Shown: positions 63,383 through 64,000 of the stretch, one piece after another
How the letters are laid out: each line of letters opens with the position of its first letter
Position numbering within the stretch: position 1 is the stretch's first letter
NCBI RefSeq assembly: GCF_009796745.1
Contig: NZ_CP047024.1
Location: 2,604,001-2,668,000, forward strand
Direction: 5' to 3'
Origin: Paraglaciecola sp. L1A13
Lineage (GTDB): Bacteria > Pseudomonadota > Gammaproteobacteria > Enterobacterales > Alteromonadaceae
Length of the DNA stretch: 64,000 nucleotides
Position numbers and translations under genes: made by a program
The notes under the pieces: generated by a model
Told to the model about the DNA's origin: nothing
What the model saw: the letters and a program-made list of their open reading frames with translations, nothing else
Database searches by the model: none

Positions 63383-63628
63383 AGTCCCTCGCGATTATTG
63401 GTGTCTAAGTTTATTGAGTGAAATTAAGTGAACCATGTCGAAGTAATAAACAAAGCCCGTTGAATACCTACCTGCTTGATACAATTGAACATCATAGGTC
63501 GTTGAAATATTTCACGTTAATCCATCAAATGTAGCAATAATAGGCTAGCAAATTAGACGAACAACTTACACTATAATTTACATGTTTTAGCCAATATATC
63601 CACCAACTTCGTAGCAATAAGCAAACAT

Positions 63629-63652
63629 AAAAAAGCCGCTTTTCAGCGGCTT
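63629..63652 (-). terminator. Terminator after dnaJ
   Basis: AAGCCGCT and AGCGGCTT pair around a four-base loop (63633-63652); on the - strand six T residues follow. It lies about 20 bp after the dnaJ stop codon. Confidence 0.88.
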
Positions 63653-63672
63653 AGTGTTATAAAACGTACAGC

Positions 63673-64000
63673 TTAGTTTGTTAAATCTTCAAAGAATTTT
63701 TTAACTCCATCGAAAAAACCACTCTCTTTGGGTCGATTTTTCGCGGTGTCTTTGCCAGTCCCCATCGACTCTTCAAGTTCTTCAAGTAACTCTTTTTGAC
63801 GACTATTTAAATTCACTGGCGTTTCAATGACAACTTTGCAAATCAAATCGCCAACACTACCACTGCGAACCGATTTAACGCCTTTATTACGTAAACGGAA
63901 CATTTTGCCAGTTTGGGTTTCGGGCGTAACTTTGAGCTTAACTTTTCCTTCTAATGTGGGCACTTCAATCTCACCGCCTATTGCTGCGCGGGTGAAACTA
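63673..64000 (-). CDS. dnaJ: DnaJ chaperone, C-terminal part
   Basis: The frame runs out of the window and contains the last ~108 residues of Dna[40 protein letters not shown] and [20 protein letters not shown], matching the C-terminal substrate-binding and dimerisation domain. DnaJ delivers unfolded proteins to DnaK and stimulates its ATPase. Only the region after the zinc fingers is in view. The C-terminus ends KKFFEDLTN. Confidence 0.96.
   Translation of the reverse strand, partial: SFTRAAIGGEIEVPTLEGKVKLKVTPETQTGKMFRLRNKGVKSVRSGSVGDLICKVVIETPVNLNSRQKELLEELEESMGTGKDTAKNRPKESGFFDGVKKFFEDLTN

Noticed and set aside
1..64000. CRISPR arrays, tRNA or rRNA genes, insertion sequences, prophage
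   Set aside because: No regularly spaced repeats, cloverleaf-like sequence, transposase or phage structural genes were recognised by eye; a weak tRNA-like element could be missed without a covariance search.

Overview
The window looks like chromosomal DNA of a marine gammaproteobacterium of the order Alteromonadales (Paraglaciecola/Glaciecola/Alteromonas-like). The evidence is moderate to low GC, the block fabA / rmf / DUF3466 / uup / rlmKL / zapC / pyrD / giant NAD-glutamate dehydrogenase, the block msrC / (insert) / proQ / prc, and alaA next to yfbR. No rRNA, tRNA, CRISPR array, insertion sequence or prophage was recognised. The genus is an inference from protein resemblance, not from a search.

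Region 1 (1-7.1 kb, + strand) is a catabolic operon: the end of a fumarase/aspartase-superfamily lyase, an amidase, a gamma-glutamyltransferase-like Ntn hydrolase, a TauE/SafE exporter, a ureidoglycine-glyoxylate-type aminotransferase and an allantoate amidohydrolase. Together they suggest nitrogen recovery from ureides (allantoate to ureidoglycine to oxalurate/oxamate). Region 2 (7.1-14.2 kb, - strand) is mixed: cupin, flavin reductase-like protein, glutaminase, acetyltransferase, ModF-like ABC ATPase with a MarR regulator, an LPS-type glycosyltransferase and a second class V aminotransferase. Next to it lies an orphan + strand terminator that may end a small RNA.

Region 3 (14.5-24 kb, - strand) holds rlmJ / eukaryote-like protein kinase / tesB / gamma-carbonic anhydrase, the branched-chain 2-oxoacid dehydrogenase operon (E1 alpha, E1 beta, E2 with two lipoyl domains), and a DUF2189 membrane protein followed by a complex nested repeat. 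Region 4 (24.2-32.7 kb, mostly +) has alaA-yfbR, a ThuA-like secreted protein, a decayed 474-bp tandem duplication, dgt, msrPQ, an SOS-controlled sulA-like gene with a clear LexA box, ychJ and fabA.

Region 5 (32.7-46 kb, - strand) is conserved housekeeping: rmf, DUF3466, uup, a glutaredoxin-like gene, rlmKL, zapC, pyrD and gdhB. Region 6 (46.1-53 kb, - strand) is an envelope operon of unsettled function: DUF1302 outer-membrane-barrel candidate, DUF1329, YCF48-like propeller and RND/MMPL transporter. Region 7 (53-64 kb, - strand) holds DUF2835-pepN, an NhaC-type antiporter paired with an NSS-family sodium symporter, prc-proQ-(acidic 95-aa ORF)-msrC, a cytochrome c-prime-like protein and the 3' end of dnaJ.

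The best candidates for undescribed biology are the four-gene DUF1302/DUF1329/YCF48/RND operon and the ureide operon with its oxamate-hydrolase-like member. At the DNA level, the decayed tandem duplication upstream of dgt and the nested 15-bp repeat near 23.1 kb stand out. Gene functions rest on motif and family recognition by eye; no database search was run.
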